DNA from: Myxococcaceae bacterium
GTDB lineage: Bacteria > Myxococcota > Myxococcia > Myxococcales > Myxococcaceae
Length of the DNA: 52,803 nt
Reading direction: 5' to 3'
Assembly (NCBI GenBank): GCA_016926755.1
Contig: JAFGNZ010000335.1
Coordinates: 1 to 52,803, forward strand
Both the position numbers and the translations under genes were made by a program. Below, one piece after another: positions 1-9,000 of the stretch (the stretch's first letter is position 1; each line of letters starts with the position of its first letter). Under the pieces are notes generated by a model. The model was not told the DNA's origin. It ran no database searches and saw only the letters and a program-made list of their open reading frames with translations.

Positions 1-2
1 GC

Positions 3-220
3 CATGTTCAGGCCACCTTGGAGCGCGCGTGCTCGGTGGGCCAGTGCCTGGCCATTCACGACACGACCGAGTTCGTGTTTGCCGGAAGCGACGAGCAACC
101 TCTATTGGATGCTGCGGTAATCGAACCCGCGCCGGGCGGTGCGAAACCCCTACTGGTTGGCGCCCGCTCGGTCCCGACGATGAACTGCTCCGCACGCTCC
201 TGCCCGACGCGGAAGCCTGA
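3..220 (+). pseudogene. Transposase remnant, truncated by the window edge
   Basis: The reading frame from base 3 begins with residues resembling the core of IS4-type transposases, in particular the stretch IHDTTEFVF, where the aspartate is a candidate DDE-site residue of such enzymes. After about 30 codons the similarity stops and the frame runs into low-quality sequence; a second frame carries on to a TGA at 218-220. No terminal inverted repeat or target duplication is visible on the right side. I infer a decayed fragment of an insertion sequence whose 5' part lies outside the window. It could be a chance resemblance, because the recognisable part is short. Confidence 0.4.
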
Positions 221-237
221 CTGGAGAGCGTCAAAGG

Positions 238-256
238 CCTCCGAGCGCTACGGAGG
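238..256 (-). terminator. Hairpin at the end of the sigma/caspase operon
   Basis: CCTCCG and CGGAGG form a perfect six-base stem around a seven-base loop. The loop contains the TAG stop codon of the lipoprotein gene. On the minus strand the stem is followed by CCTTTG, a short T-containing tract. It probably ends the four-gene transcript. Confidence 0.5.
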
Positions 257-1183
257 TGGGGGCCCCGAGACGCAGAAAGGCCGCATCGAAGTCTCGTTGA
301 GCGTCACATGGACCTCAGCGCTCGGAAAGCATGCCGCGAGCCCCGCGTCGCACTGGTAGGGGTAGCCGCGCGTGCAGTCGGACTGGGATGCGCAGCCCTG
401 GATCCAGTAGTCCCGCGCTGGCCCTTCGCTGACGAGCACCGACCCGCGCTGGCGGCAACCGTTGGGAGGCGGCTCGGGGATGGCGCACAGCCGATGTGGC
501 AGAGGAATGATGAGCGCGCCGAGGCATACGCCGCCGTGGCAATCGTCATCCACGTCGCAAGGAGCGCCGAGCGGTACACCGCAGTCGCCGTCTGCCACCG
601 GCACAGGCTCCGGCTCGGGACCAGCATTGGGGCAGCGGAGCGGGAGCATGAAGGTGTGCCAGCCAGCCGGGAGCGATCTGCCCGTCGGGGAGTCTCCAGC
701 GGCGAGCGCCTGCGGCGCGTAGAGCACTCCAAAGCCCTGAGAAGCGCCGAGAATCAGCTCGGAGGGATCGAGCCGCCCGTTGCCATTCGTGTCGAGGTAG
801 GCCACCACGCGGCCGAGGGCGTAGCGCGCACCCGACGGCGTCGTGTAGAGGTGCTGGGGGCCCGGCTCGTCGAACAGGTTCATGACATACGGCTGCGCGA
901 CCTGAGCCGCACTCGCTGTCCCCAGTTGCTCGACAAGCTCGTCGTAGTTGCGGGCCAAGGGCCCCTGGGGGCTCCAGAACATCGCCGTCATGACCAGGGA
1001 CTCGGGGTCCAAAGGTGCGTCGGGGTTCCCGCCGACGACGCCCTGCAGCGTGAACCGGGGCGCGCCGGAGTAAGCGGAGTCGACGAGTGTGTCTCCGCAG
1101 GCGAGTGCACCCAGCGCGAGGCAGACTGGCACGAAAAGGCGACCGCCCCCCACCGCGCCCGAGACTCCATTCACTGGCGCCAT
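248..1183 (-). CDS. Cys-rich lipoprotein with EF-hand-like loop, caspase operon
   Basis: A predicted 311-residue envelope lipoprotein of unknown function, last gene of the sigma-factor operon. The N-terminus has a hydrophobic signal segment ending at Cys29 (ALAC), a slightly non-canonical lipobox. Residues 131-142 (DTNGNGRLDPSE) match the calcium-coordinating pattern of an EF-hand loop. The C-terminal third is rich in cysteines in short C-x-C-like spacings, suggesting disulfides outside the cytoplasm. The start at 1183 is chosen because GGGAGGG lies just upstream and the signal peptide begins there; the frame stays open further upstream but reads as nonsense. It overlaps the end of the caspase gene by 13 bases, so co-translation is likely. 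I do not recognise a named family; a calcium-binding partner or substrate of the caspase is inference. Confidence 0.75.
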   Translation of the reverse strand: MAPVNGVSGAVGGGRLFVPVCLALGALACGDTLVDSAYSGAPRFTLQGVVGGNPDAPLDPESLVMTAMFWSPQGPLARNYDELVEQLGTASAAQVAQPYVMNLFDEPGPQHLYTTPSGARYALGRVVAYLDTNGNGRLDPSELILGASQGFGVLYAPQALAAGDSPTGRSLPAGWHTFMLPLRCPNAGPEPEPVPVADGDCGVPLGAPCDVDDDCHGGVCLGALIIPLPHRLCAIPEPPPNGCRQRGSVLVSEGPARDYWIQGCASQSDCTRGYPYQCDAGLAACFPSAEVHVTLNETSMRPFCVSGPPPP

Positions 1184-2754
1184 ACGAGCCCTCCCGCAGC
1201 CCACCAGGTGAGCGGCGTCGCGATCTCTGTGCCGACCTCCGCCCCCCTTTCGATGACAGCGCGCTTGAAGATCCCCGCCACCGGCCCGCCCTCGAGGCGG
1301 AGGGCGAAGCCCGCGCCGAGGTGCCGCTCCACCGCGAGCAAGCCGCCGAAGCCCGCCCCCCAGGCCGAGCGGTCCGTGACGAGCCGCTGCGTGTCGAAGC
1401 GCTGATGGTGGCCAACGCCCTCCGCGTACAGGCCGAAGGCGAAGCTCAGGTGCGGCAGATCGACGAAACGTTGGAGCGCGAACCCAAGGCCCAGCTCGGA
1501 GTTGCGGCGCGGGAGCAGCCCATCCGCGCTGGTCGCGCCGGCGGTCATGCCGCGCAGGCGCAGGCTGAACGAGCCCCACTCGAAGTCCATGCCCCAGCCG
1601 AGCAGCAGCTGTGGCTGCGCACCCTGGCCCTGAAGCATCGGCCCGCGCCCGGCCGCGAGCAGCGTGAAGCTATGCGCGTGCTCCGCGGGTCCGCCACGCC
1701 GCCGCACGAGCCGGTCGTAGCGCACGGTCTGAAAGGGGAGCGTCGAGAGATCGGCGACGGAGCCAGCGGCGACATGGACCTGATACTCGCGAAACTCGGA
1801 GGGGCTGCGCTGCTGGACGAAGTAGTCCCCGGCACGGAGTGCAAGCTCGCGCCGGGTGCCCTGCGGCGACACCTCGGCGATGACAGCGCCCCCCTCTCGC
1901 TCGGCCATGATGAGGTAGAGCGCGGGCTCGGCAAGCCTGAGCTGTCCCGTGCTGCCCCGCACGTCCGCGGGCACCGAGAGCACGAGCTCTCCGCGTCCCT
2001 TCAGGTCCCACGAATAGGTCGGGTGCTGCAGCGCCACCGTCTGCCCGCTCGAGCGCAGCGTCTGCGAGTAGGAGTAGCTGTACGCCTCGCCGAGGGTGAC
2101 TCTGCCGTCGTCGTCTCTGTCGGCCGCGCCTCGCAGCGCATTGACGAGGTGGTGGGTAAAGAACGAACTCTTCAGCCGATCCGACTCCTGGCTCGACTCT
2201 CCGGCAGAGCTCGAAGTGACAATCGCGAGCCCCTGGGTGGCGATGCTGTCCTGCAGGTCGATGCGGAAGCTCTCCGCGGCACGCACACCCTTGACCCGCG
2301 TGACGGAGCCGGAGCGGCAGGCATCGATGATGAGGACGCGGATGCCCGCGGCGGAGCCTTCGACGAGCGCTTTGAGCTCGTCGAGCGGCAGCTCGGTGCC
2401 TCCGAGGTGGAGCGCGCTCGCGTCAGCATGGCCTGAGTAGAAGACGATGAGCGCCGTGTGCTTGCCCTCGCCGACGCGGGAACGGATCTCCGCGTTCACG
2501 TCCTGCAAGGCCCGGCGCACGCTGGCCGCATCCTCGCCCAGCAGGAGCATCGTGCGGCGCGGCGAGACGTGCCCGTGCTCGCGCAGGGCGTCGGCGATCG
2601 CCCGGGCGTCCTGCTCGGCGTAGAGCAGGCCCACCTCACTCTGGACTCCCACGTTGTGGCCGATAGCGACCACCCAAGTCTCGTCCGGCAGCGCGCGCGC
2701 CGTGAGCGGCAGGACGAGGGCGACCCCCAGGGCGATGGCAAGCGAGGCTCTCAT
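1171..2754 (-). CDS. Secreted caspase-like protease with C-terminal barrel-like domain
   Basis: A 527-residue peptidase C14 (caspase/metacaspase-like) protein. Residues 1-22 form a signal peptide. The caspase fold spans about 25-235: the catalytic histidine is H109 in YSGHA and the catalytic cysteine is C146 in IDACRSG, both present, so the enzyme is probably active. Residues 212-223 (DRDDDGRVTLGE) form an EF-hand-type loop, often seen in bacterial caspase proteins. The last 200 residues have alternating short amphipathic strands ending in an aromatic/Arg-rich segment, like an outer-membrane beta-barrel. It overlaps the anti-sigma gene by four bases (ATGA) and the lipoprotein gene by 13. Substrates are unknown. 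Export of a caspase and its control by an ECF sigma factor point to an envelope or developmental proteolytic switch; that is inference. Confidence 0.88.
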   Translation of the reverse strand: MRASLAIALGVALVLPLTARALPDETWVVAIGHNVGVQSEVGLLYAEQDARAIADALREHGHVSPRRTMLLLGEDAASVRRALQDVNAEIRSRVGEGKHTALIVFYSGHADASALHLGGTELPLDELKALVEGSAAGIRVLIIDACRSGSVTRVKGVRAAESFRIDLQDSIATQGLAIVTSSSAGESSQESDRLKSSFFTHHLVNALRGAADRDDDGRVTLGEAYSYSYSQTLRSSGQTVALQHPTYSWDLKGRGELVLSVPADVRGSTGQLRLAEPALYLIMAEREGGAVIAEVSPQGTRRELALRAGDYFVQQRSPSEFREYQVHVAAGSVADLSTLPFQTVRYDRLVRRRGGPAEHAHSFTLLAAGRGPMLQGQGAQPQLLLGWGMDFEWGSFSLRLRGMTAGATSADGLLPRRNSELGLGFALQRFVDLPHLSFAFGLYAEGVGHHQRFDTQRLVTDRSAWGAGFGGLLAVERHLGAGFALRLEGGPVAGIFKRAVIERGAEVGTEIATPLTWWAAGGLVWRQ

Positions 2755-3521
2755 CTCGCCTTGTCCAGGACGAACGGGGTCATCGCGCAGCTCTTCGGAC
2801 AGCGCGGCTTACCGCTGGTGTCGAGGGTGCAGGCAGGTGTGCCTACCGTGCTCGGGCAGTGGACGAGGTAGAGCGTCTCTCGGCCCGGCTGATCGTCCAG
2901 CGCCACGGCGCCCGGGAGCTCGATACCGGTACCTGCCGCGAAGCGGGTCTGCACGCCGGGCTCGAGAGGCCACGCGGTGTAGAGCGCCCCACCCGCCTCG
3001 ATCCCGAGCACCGAGACGTGGCCCTCTCCCGGGAGATCCACGCTGAACCGGAGGCGATCACCGGGCGCGAAGCGGTCGCCGCTCAGGGCCTCCTCGGCGT
3101 GGTCCCCGGCGAGACGGAAGACGTGGAGCGCGAGCCCGCCCTTCATCCGCGTGTCCACCTCGATCTGCTCGCCGCCGGTGACGATGACGACGGCCACCGC
3201 CGCGGCGGCGGCCAGCGCGACGGGGGTGAGGAGGCCTCGTCCCCACGCGCGGATCCGATCGAAGAGCGACGTGCGCGCACGCGAGTCGACGCCCGCGCGG
3301 ATGCGCGCAAGCATCGCCCGCGGGTCGATCCCGTCGATGGCGCTGAATCCGGCTTCGCGCTCAGCCATGCGGGCGGTGCACGTCTCGCACCCCGCGATGT
3401 GCTGCCGCGCCTCACCTGCCTCGGACTCGGCAACCTCGCCCGCGTGGAGCCGATCGAGCATCCAGTCCGACGGACACTCCGGGCGGCTGTGTCGGAGGCT
3501 GCTGAAGTCGGGAACCGTCAT
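2751..3521 (-). CDS. Membrane anti-sigma factor, zinc-finger N-terminus, DUF4384-like C-terminus
   Basis: A 256-residue single-pass membrane protein. The N-terminal cytoplasmic part carries the ZAS anti-sigma motif H41-x3-C45-x2-C48, which in this family binds zinc and holds the partner ECF sigma factor. One transmembrane helix lies at about 95-117 (Leu/Val/Ala-rich). The remaining 140 residues would be periplasmic and resemble DUF4384, a beta-rich domain often attached to kinases and caspase-like proteins (LRFSVDLPGEGHVSVLG). The start overlaps the sigma gene stop by four bases and the end overlaps the caspase gene by four bases, so the three are one operon. Release of the sigma factor probably follows sensing or proteolysis of the periplasmic domain; whether the caspase itself does this is untested. 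Confidence 0.88.
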   Translation of the reverse strand: MTVPDFSSLRHSRPECPSDWMLDRLHAGEVAESEAGEARQHIAGCETCTARMAEREAGFSAIDGIDPRAMLARIRAGVDSRARTSLFDRIRAWGRGLLTPVALAAAAAVAVVIVTGGEQIEVDTRMKGGLALHVFRLAGDHAEEALSGDRFAPGDRLRFSVDLPGEGHVSVLGIEAGGALYTAWPLEPGVQTRFAAGTGIELPGAVALDDQPGRETLYLVHCPSTVGTPACTLDTSGKPRCPKSCAMTPFVLDKAR

Positions 3522-4117
3522 GACTGCCCCCCACCGGAGAAGCCCGAGGCCTTGCGGGCCGGCGACGCCTCGGCCGCAGCCACGGCTTCGGCGCTCTGCT
3601 CACTGGCCCACTTCTGAAACCGCTCGATCAGGTTGCCCACTGTCCGCTTCGAGACGCCAAGCACCTCGGCCGCCTCCTGGTGCGACATGCCATCGAGGAA
3701 CACGTAGATCGCCGCCTGAGCCTGTTGCTCATCGGCGCCCGCGAGCAGCTTGCGCAGCAGCACGAGGTCGTCGGAGTGAGGGGTGCCGGCTTCGGAGTCG
3801 CCCGCCATCGGCGCGACGTGCGCCTCGTAGAGCTCGGTCCGGCGGGACCGATCCCGGATGAGGTTCAGGCAGTAGTTCGTGGTGACCTGGTAGAGCCAGG
3901 TCGTGAGCTGGCTGCGCTGCTGGAAGCCGCGGATGCTGCTCAGCACGCGGATGAAGATCTCCTGGGTCGCCTCTTCGGCGTCGGCTGGGTTGCCCAGCAG
4001 GTGCAGCGCGCGTCGGTATACTCGCGGGCCGTGCTGCTGAAAGAGCGAGGAGATCTGCTGCGAGTCGGCACGGCTCACACGGGCGCCCGGAGTGTGGGAA
4101 AATCCGGCACCTAGCAT
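3518..4117 (-). CDS. ECF-family RNA polymerase sigma factor
   Basis: Sigma-70 family factor of the extracytoplasmic function type. Region 2 runs from [16 protein letters not shown] through [19 protein letters not shown], with the typical [13 protein letters not shown] -10 recognition helix; region 4 is the helix-turn-helix [23 protein letters not shown]. There is no region 3, as in all ECF factors. The start is uncertain. In-frame ATGs lie at 4246, 4219, 4135 and 4117; I chose 4117 because it leaves about 17 residues before region 2, the usual ECF length, though no start has a strong ribosome-binding site. It overlaps the anti-sigma gene by four bases. It is probably autoregulatory, acting on the divergent promoter region 4247-4420. 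Confidence 0.85.
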   Translation of the reverse strand: MLGAGFSHTPGARVSRADSQQISSLFQQHGPRVYRRALHLLGNPADAEEATQEIFIRVLSSIRGFQQRSQLTTWLYQVTTNYCLNLIRDRSRRTELYEAHVAPMAGDSEAGTPHSDDLVLLRKLLAGADEQQAQAAIYVFLDGMSHQEAAEVLGVSKRTVGNLIERFQKWASEQSAEAVAAAEASPARKASGFSGGGQS

Positions 4118-4357
4118 AAGGGAGGCGGCACCCATCACCAAGGGCCTGGGCCACGTGCCAGCGGACAGGCGGGCGGGGCATGCGGCGCCTCGGCTCGCTT
4201 CGCCCGCTCCCAACGACATGGGCTTGCTCTCATTCCATGGATCCATGACGACTCACGCACCCTGCGGGAGGACGCCTCTTCAGACCCGCGAGGGGAAAAT
4301 CCGGGCAACGGGCCTTTTACGAATCGCGAGCCACGCCGCCAGGCAACGCCCCCTCCC

Positions 4358-4372
4358 AAGGCTGGCAGCCTT
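4358..4372. promoter_or_regulatory. Perfect palindrome in the sigma/MCP divergent promoter region
   Basis: AAGGCTGGCAGCCTT is a perfect 7+1+7 palindrome in the region between the ECF sigma gene and the chemotaxis receptor gene, about 48 bases before the receptor start. Its place and symmetry suit a dimeric repressor or activator site; a small hairpin is the alternative. Confidence 0.4.
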
Positions 4373-4420
4373 CAGGTCCCCTGCTTTCACGCCGCCTCCG
4401 CCGCTGATACTGGGAGACCC

Positions 4421-6010
4421 ATGAAGAGCCTGAGCATTGGCAGCAGGTTGATCCTGTCGTTCGCCGTCCTCATCGCGCTGCTCGTCGGCGTGGGCTGGCT
4501 GAGCCTGAGCCGGATGGCCGCCCTCCACGAGTCGCTCGAAGAGGTGGCGAGCAAGCGCTGGATCCAGGTGCGCCTCGCCCAGGAGGCCATGCGCCTGGCG
4601 GAGGAGAACAGCCGGATCACCCTGGAGCTGTTCCTCGTCACGGATCGCGCGGAGATCGGCCGGCTCCTCGCCGCGCAAGATGAGAACCGGCGCACCATCT
4701 CCAGCCAGATGACCCAGCTCGAGGAGCGCCTCGAGCGGGCCCAGGGCAAGTCCCTCTTCGCCACCGTGAAGGCCCTGCGGATCCGCTACGTGGACAGCTT
4801 CATGAGGGCCCGCTCCTTGCTGCAAGAGGGGAAGCGAAGCGAGGCGATGGACCTGATGACCCAGGAGGTGATCCCCAACATCGAGAACCTCGAGCGCGCG
4901 TGGGCCGGGTTCGTCGACTACCAGGGCGAGCTGCTGAACGAGGGCGCCGTGCAGAGCCGGGTCACCTATCAGCGTGCTCGCGCGCTGGCGCTGATCCTGA
5001 TCGCCGCGGCGGTGGCGCTGGCGGCGCTGCTCGGCCTCACCGTCACTCGCAGCATCACCGTCCCCATCCGCCAGGTGGTGGCGCTGACGGCCCGCATCGC
5101 CCAGGGCGACCTTCTGCAGAAGATCGAGATCACCCGGCGCGACGAGACCGGCAAGCTCCAGGCGGCGGTGAAGGAGATGTCCGAGCGGCTGGCGGCGATC
5201 ATCGGCCAGGTGCGCGCCGGGGCCACGGCGCTGAACGCCGCGTCAGCGCAGGTCTCGTCCTCCGCCCAGCTCGTCGCCCAGGGCAGCAGCGAGCAGGCCG
5301 CCTCGGTGGAGGAGACCACCGCCAGCCTCCAGGAGATCTCTGCCTCCATCCGCCTGAACGCCGAGAACAGCCGCCGGACCGAGCAGCTGGCCCTCCAGGG
5401 CGCGCGGGACGCGGAGGAGAGCGGCACGGCGGTGCGCGAGACGGTGGCGGCGATGAGGGAGATCACGGAGAGGATCTCGATCATCGAGGAGATCGCCTAC
5501 CAGACCAACCTCCTCGCGCTGAACGCCGCGATCGAGGCGGCCCGAGCCAGCGAGCATGGCCGGGGCTTCGCGGTGGTGGCCACGGAGGTGCGCAAGCTCT
5601 CCGAGCGGAGCCAGCTTGCCGCCAGTGAGATCAGCGGGCTGGCGGGCTCGAGCGTCAGCGTGGCGGAGGATTCGGGCCAACGGCTCACCACGCTGCTCCC
5701 CTCGATCCGGGCCACGGCGGAGCGGGTCCAGGAGGTGGCCACGGCCTCCCAAGGGCAGTCGGCCCAGGTGGCGCAGATCGGCACGGCCATGGACCAACTG
5801 AACCTGGTCACCCAGCGCAACGCCTCGGCCGCCGAGGAGCTGGCGGCCACGGCCGAGGAGCTGGCCGCGCAAGCGGACTCGCTGCATCAGCTCATGTCCT
5901 ACTTCTCCGTGGAAGAGAGGGCCGAGCTCTCCCTCCCGAGCTCCCGGCCCCGGCTCGGGCCCCCGGGCTCCTCCCGGGAAGGGGGCGCGTCATCGGCTCG
6001 TCGCCCATGA
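4421..6010 (+). CDS. Methyl-accepting chemotaxis protein
   Basis: A 529-residue transmembrane chemoreceptor. TM1 is about residues 9-29, followed by a helical ligand-binding domain of the four-helix-bundle (4HB_MCP) type to about 187, TM2 at about 188-208, HAMP at about 209-262, and a long signalling coiled coil. The conserved hairpin tip that contacts CheA and CheW is intact ([20 protein letters not shown]). The tail is rich in Ser, Pro, Arg and Gly and has no NWETF-type CheR tether. GGGAGA lies six bases before the ATG. It is divergent from the sigma/caspase operon and convergent with a hybrid kinase. A CheR homologue is encoded 5.7 kb away, but no CheA, CheW or CheB is in the window, so its pathway partners are not established. 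The ligand is unknown. Confidence 0.92.
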   Translation: MKSLSIGSRLILSFAVLIALLVGVGWLSLSRMAALHESLEEVASKRWIQVRLAQEAMRLAEENSRITLELFLVTDRAEIGRLLAAQDENRRTISSQMTQLEERLERAQGKSLFATVKALRIRYVDSFMRARSLLQEGKRSEAMDLMTQEVIPNIENLERAWAGFVDYQGELLNEGAVQSRVTYQRARALALILIAAAVALAALLGLTVTRSITVPIRQVVALTARIAQGDLLQKIEITRRDETGKLQAAVKEMSERLAAIIGQVRAGATALNAASAQVSSSAQLVAQGSSEQAASVEETTASLQEISASIRLNAENSRRTEQLALQGARDAEESGTAVRETVAAMREITERISIIEEIAYQTNLLALNAAIEAARASEHGRGFAVVATEVRKLSERSQLAASEISGLAGSSVSVAEDSGQRLTTLLPSIRATAERVQEVATASQGQSAQVAQIGTAMDQLNLVTQRNASAAEELAATAEELAAQADSLHQLMSYFSVEERAELSLPSSRPRLGPPGSSREGGASSARRP

Positions 6011-6018
6011 GCGGCCGG

Positions 6019-6039
6019 GGAGGGCCTCATCCGCCCTCC
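6019..6039. terminator. Bidirectional hairpin between MCP and hybrid kinase
   Basis: GGAGGGC and GCCCTCC form a seven-base stem with a seven-base loop in the 16-base gap and the first codons of two convergent genes. The TGA stop of the minus-strand kinase (6027-6029) lies in the loop. There is no clear T tract, so termination efficiency is uncertain. Confidence 0.45.
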
Positions 6040-9000
6040 ACGGGAAGGAAGACCCGGAAGGCAGTGCCACGTCCCGGCTCGCTCTCGACGGTGATGCGCC
6101 CGCCCAGCCCCGTGATGATGCCGTGGCAGATGGACAGGCCCAGCCCCGTTCCTACTCCCGCGGGCTTGGTGGTGAAGAACGGATCGAACAGGCGGCTCAG
6201 GTTCTCGGGAGGGATGCCCGCCCCGGTGTCCTTCACCGTCACCACGGCCCACCCCGCGTCATCCCGCTGGGTGGTGAGACGGATCTCGTGGGCCTTCGCA
6301 TCCGTGCCTTCGGGGATGGCCTGCGCGGCGTTGACGATGAGGTTGAGGAACACCTGCCCGAGCCGCGTCTCGCTGGCGGTGACGGGAGGCAGCGGTCCGT
6401 ACTCTTTGACCAGGCGCGCGCGGTGACGGATCTCGCTGCGCGCCATGTTCGCGCAGAGATCCAACACCGCGTGCACATCCACAGGCCCGCGCCGCTCCTC
6501 GTCTCCGCGGGAGAATGTCTTGAGATCGCGCACGATCTCGCTGACCCGGCTGCCTCCCAGGAGCGTCTCCTGAAGCGCCTGCCGCACCTCCTGGCCCCGA
6601 GGCCCCGCCAGGCTCTCTCCCGCTTCCGCCAACGCGCGCAGCTCATCGTCGATGTAGCGCAGGTTGCTCGTCATGAAGGACAAGGGGTTGTTGATCTCGT
6701 GTGCCACGCTGGCGGCCAGCGTCCCCAGCGAGGCCATGCGATCCGCGGCGCGCAACCGCGCCTGCACGGACTTGCGCTCGGTGATGTCGCGCACGATGGA
6801 CACCTCCGCTGGCTGTCCGTCGAACCCCAGCGTGAACGACACCACCTCGCCCAGCACCTGCCGGCCCGTGCGGTGCAGCCAGCGGATCTCGGTGGCGCCG
6901 CCGCCCAGGGCCTCGGTGAGCGCGCTCTCCTCCCCGGGGAGGACGAGCTCCGCCATGCGGCGCCGCCGCAGCTCCTCGGCGCGCTCATACCCCAGCATCA
7001 CGACGCCCGCCGGGTTGATGAAGATCAGCGCTCCGTCCCGGTGGATGAGGATGGCATCCGGGCTGCGGTCGATGAGGGTCCGGAAGCGCTCCTCGTTCTC
7101 CGCGAGCTCCTGGTTGGCCGCGCGCAGGGCCGTCTCCGCCTGCTGCCGCTCCGCGTACAGCCGTGCATTCTCGATGGAGATGGCCGCCTGCGCGCCGATG
7201 TGGCCCAGCAGGGAGAGGTGCCCCTGGGAGAACGCCCGGGTCGTGAGGGAGTTCTCCAGGTACAGCACCCCGTAGAACTCCTCCTTGCGAAGCAGCGGCA
7301 GACAGAGAACGGAGCGGGCCCGGCCGCGCAGCAGCTCGCCCTCGCTCGTGAAGGCGTGCGGTTGGGCTGTGTCGTCGATGAGGACGGGCTCGCGGGTGCG
7401 CCGCACATAGCTCAGCAGCGTCCAGGGCAGCGCCTCCGGCCCTTCCGGGAGCCTGCCCCCCGTGGCGTCCGAGACGGTCACCAGCTCCAGCGTGTCCCCC
7501 TGCTTGAGCAGCAGCGCTCCCCGCTGAGCGCCCGCGCTCTGCAGCGCCACGCGCATGAGCGTGTCCACCAGCCGCTCCAGGACGATCTCGCTGGAGACGG
7601 CCCGCTGGGCCTTGACGAGGCTCAGCGCATCGAGCTGGGAGGAGCCCTGGCTCGTGGAGCTGTCTCCCCCCGCGCTGAGGAGCGCCACGGACGGCCACTG
7701 GGCCTCGAGCTGCCGCGCCTTGCCCTCGGCGCCCCACTGCCGGTACGCGTCCCAGGCCTCGTGAGCGTAGACGGCCGCGACCCGCCCCAGCCCCCGCTCC
7801 TTCGAGAAGCGGGCGGCCAGCTCCGCGGCCAGCGCCGCATTGGGGAGATGGCTGTGCTCGCGGGCCGACTGCACGGCCTCGTCGTAGGCCCGCAGCGCCT
7901 CCTCGGTCCTCCCCGTCAGCCGCGCCAGCTCGGCCGCCACCATCCTCTCCGCCGGGCGGAAGTTCTCCGGGCAGAGCCCTGCCCAGATGGTGAGCTGCTG
8001 GTGATGCCGCTGGATGATCTCCAGGAACTCTCGTTGCCGCGGCGGCGGCGCGCCCGGGAAGCATGCGGCGAGGATCAGCGCCCGGAACAGGAAGAACTCG
8101 AACCGGGCGATATAGCTGGACAGCGCCCCCACCACCTTCGCCGCGGCTTCGGAGGCCTGGAGCGCCTCCTCGTAGGCGCCCCCCATGAAGCGCGACTTCA
8201 TCTTGTTGAGGAAATAGAAGGCGGACAGGATCTTCAGGCCCCTGCTCTCCAACCGGGCCTCGAGCGCTGCCTCGTCGAAGCCGTCCCCGTCCAGGGAGTC
8301 CAACGACTCCGAGAGCCCTCGCAGCTGCTGCGCATAGCGCTGATAGAGGATGATGAAGAAGCCGATGTCCTCGTAGTTCGCCTTCCGCACGAACTCGAGA
8401 CGTGCCACCGACTCCTGATACAGCTCCCCCAGCTCGCGCCCCATGAGCAGCTGATCCATGACGATGTTGTCACAGCAGTAGCACATGATCCGGAAGTCGC
8501 CTCTGAGGAGCGCCTGACTGAAGGCCTCCTGAAAGAGCCCATGGGAGACGGAGAACGGCCGGACCCAGCGGCTGATGAGCGCCAGGACGAACAAGACGCC
8601 GCTGCGCTGGGCGGAGGAGCCAGGGCGCTCCACCAGGCGCTGCGCGAGCTGGCCAAACGCATGGCCCGCCTCATACTTCTCCTCCAGCGCGATACAGCCC
8701 ACGTAGCCGTACCAGACGTACCCATGCGCGGAGGCCTCCGTGGTGCCGTAGCGAAGGGAGAGGGCCACCATCCGGCAGATGTGGAAGGCCAGCAGCCCCC
8801 CGGACGAGTAGAGCGCGGGCACGGTCAGGTCCGCGAGGATGCCCATGGCCGCCCTCATCCGGGGATCCGTCATGGGCGGCAGCTCAATGAGGCTCTCGAT
8901 GGGGCGCGCTCCCAGCAGCGCCCACACCTCCGCGTTGGCGGCCGCAATCTCCTCCGAGGTAGGGCTGGGCGGCAGGGGCATGCCGAACTTCTCCAAGCAC

